Part shown: in pieces, positions 6,381 to 7,141 of the stretch | Layout: the number at the start of each line of letters is the position of its first letter | How positions within the stretch are numbered: position 1 is the stretch's first letter | Program-made: the position numbers and the translations under genes | The notes under the pieces: model-generated | Told to the model about the DNA's origin: nothing | The model's input: the letters and a program-made list of their open reading frames with translations, nothing else | Databases searched by the model: none | NCBI GenBank assembly: GCA_016871135.1 | Contig: VFZQ01000273.1 | Span: 1 to 7,141, forward strand | Direction of reading: 5' to 3' | Origin: Acidobacteriota bacterium | GTDB taxonomy: Bacteria > Acidobacteriota > Terriglobia > Bryobacterales > Bryobacteraceae | Length of the DNA stretch: 7,141 nt

Positions 6381-7141
6381 ATGAAATTTCGCGCCACCGA
6401 CGTTGAGTATTGGAGTGACGACCTCGAGACGGTCTTTCTTGGTAACGAAGAGAAAGAACTCGTGCTCACTATTTCCGGCGTCCGCGGCGAGGGCGGGAGT
6501 TACTTGGAATGGAACGACCCGTCGAACGCCTGTAGCGATGCCGTACAAAGGGCGCGACTGACCGGACGTGCGTTGCATATCCAGTTGCGGGCTGCTGCGG
6601 CGAAGCAGTTGGGCGCGAAGTCGTTCGATATCGATCTCGATTGCGACGATGCGTTGCTGAAAGAAGTCACGGAACGGCTGGTCGCGATACTAGGGGACCA
6701 GATCGTTGTCGAGGCAGGCCCGGCTTTGAAGAAGAAGGCCTTGCCGGCAAAAGACTATGCCGCGATCAAGTACTTAAATCTGGAGCGAAAGAAATTGAAA
6801 GCGCTGCCCGATTACGTTCGGGACATGACGTCGCTTGAGACGGCGAAGTTGGCCGGTAATCCGAAGCTCGACTTTGACGCGGTTTGCGAGGTGCTGAACA
6901 AGCTGCCCGTGAAGGAGTTGACCTTCACGACCGATCAGCCGATTCCCGAGAGCCTTGGCGCGTTGAGCGAGCTGGAGTCGTTAACGTTGGATGGCTTCAC
7001 TACTCCGAAAGTTCTGCCGGAAAGCATGGGGCGGATGCGGAACCTGCGGTCGCTGCTGATTCTGGGCGATTCCGATGTCGTGCTGCCGGAAGCGCTGGCG
7101 GATCTGGAAAACTTGAGTGATTTGCGGGTTCGCGTACCAAG
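6381..7141 (+). CDS. Imm10-like domain fused to leucine-rich repeats, 3' end outside window
   Basis: The frame from the ATG at 6381 runs 253 codons to the window edge with no stop. Residues 1 to about 111 form one domain: an early beta-rich part, the block YLEWNDPSNACSDAVQRARL at 41-60, LHIQLRAAAAKQLGA at 65-79, FDIDLDCDD at 82-90, and a helix LLKEVTERLVAIL at 92-104. This order (Y-x-E-x-N-D-x-S-N, a strand, A-x-x-L-G, an acidic strand, a final helix) matches my recollection of the Imm10 immunity-protein pattern. A Lys-rich linker follows (about 112-127), then leucine-rich repeats. LPDYV at 142, IPESL at 188, LPESM at 212 and LPEAL at 235 are spaced 46 (two units), 24 and 23 residues, with an irregular unit at about 165-187. 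Bacterial LRRs usually serve protein recognition. No signal peptide or TM helix is seen, so it is probably cytoplasmic. A GTG at 6363 is an alternative start; no strong Shine-Dalgarno marks either. The reading frame is secure; the Imm10 assignment is tentative. Confidence 0.78.
   Translation, partial: MKFRATDVEYWSDDLETVFLGNEEKELVLTISGVRGEGGSYLEWNDPSNACSDAVQRARLTGRALHIQLRAAAAKQLGAKSFDIDLDCDDALLKEVTERLVAILGDQIVVEAGPALKKKALPAKDYAAIKYLNLERKKLKALPDYVRDMTSLETAKLAGNPKLDFDAVCEVLNKLPVKELTFTTDQPIPESLGALSELESLTLDGFTTPKVLPESMGRMRNLRSLLILGDSDVVLPEALADLENLSDLRVRVP

Noticed and set aside
6309..6578. Minus-strand open frame of 89 codons opposite the Imm10-like domain
   Set aside because: The plus-strand frame here is open to the window end and shows domain structure and LRR periodicity. 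The minus-strand product has no recognisable motif, although it looks less biased than the other shadows.
1..7141. CRISPR arrays, tRNA or rRNA genes, insertion sequences, attachment sites
   Set aside because: No regularly spaced repeats, no tRNA or rRNA signature sequence, no transposase and no terminal inverted repeats were recognised.

Overview
The window is GC-rich, densely packed bacterial chromosomal DNA, apparently Gram-negative: the periplasmic binding protein has a signal peptide without a lipobox. The N-terminus of the FtsX-type permease (VYKLVWENLKHRPVRT after the start) resembles what I remember from Acidobacteria of the Solibacter/Bryobacter type. That assignment is a memory-based inference and no search was run.

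Layout. (1) Positions 2-925, minus strand: the N-terminal 308 residues of a MacB/FtsX-type ABC permease, whose end lies outside the window. (2) Positions 1022-3528, minus strand: a compact three-gene ABC import operon of the FecCD/BtuCDF class, transcribed binding protein, then ATPase, then permease. The genes overlap by 8 and 11 nt, which suggests translational coupling. Substrate is most likely a corrinoid, with siderophore or haem as alternatives. (3) Positions 3529-3602: a 74-nt divergent intergenic region. (4) Positions 3603-6146, plus strand: a full-length alpha-glucan (glycogen) phosphorylase of the DUF3417-containing GT35 branch. (5) Positions 6147-6380: a gap holding an open, coding-looking stretch without a start codon that ends in TGA at 6330, possibly the relic of a lost gene. 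(6) Positions 6381-7141, plus strand: an open frame that runs off the end of the window without a stop. It encodes an N-terminal domain resembling the Imm10 immunity family, followed by leucine-rich repeats.

The transport genes and the phosphorylase look like ordinary housekeeping functions that share a divergent promoter region but no obvious pathway. The accessory part is the right end (6147-7141). There a possible gene remnant and an Imm10-like/LRR fusion, with no toxin visible, are the only signals pointing to something less well described.
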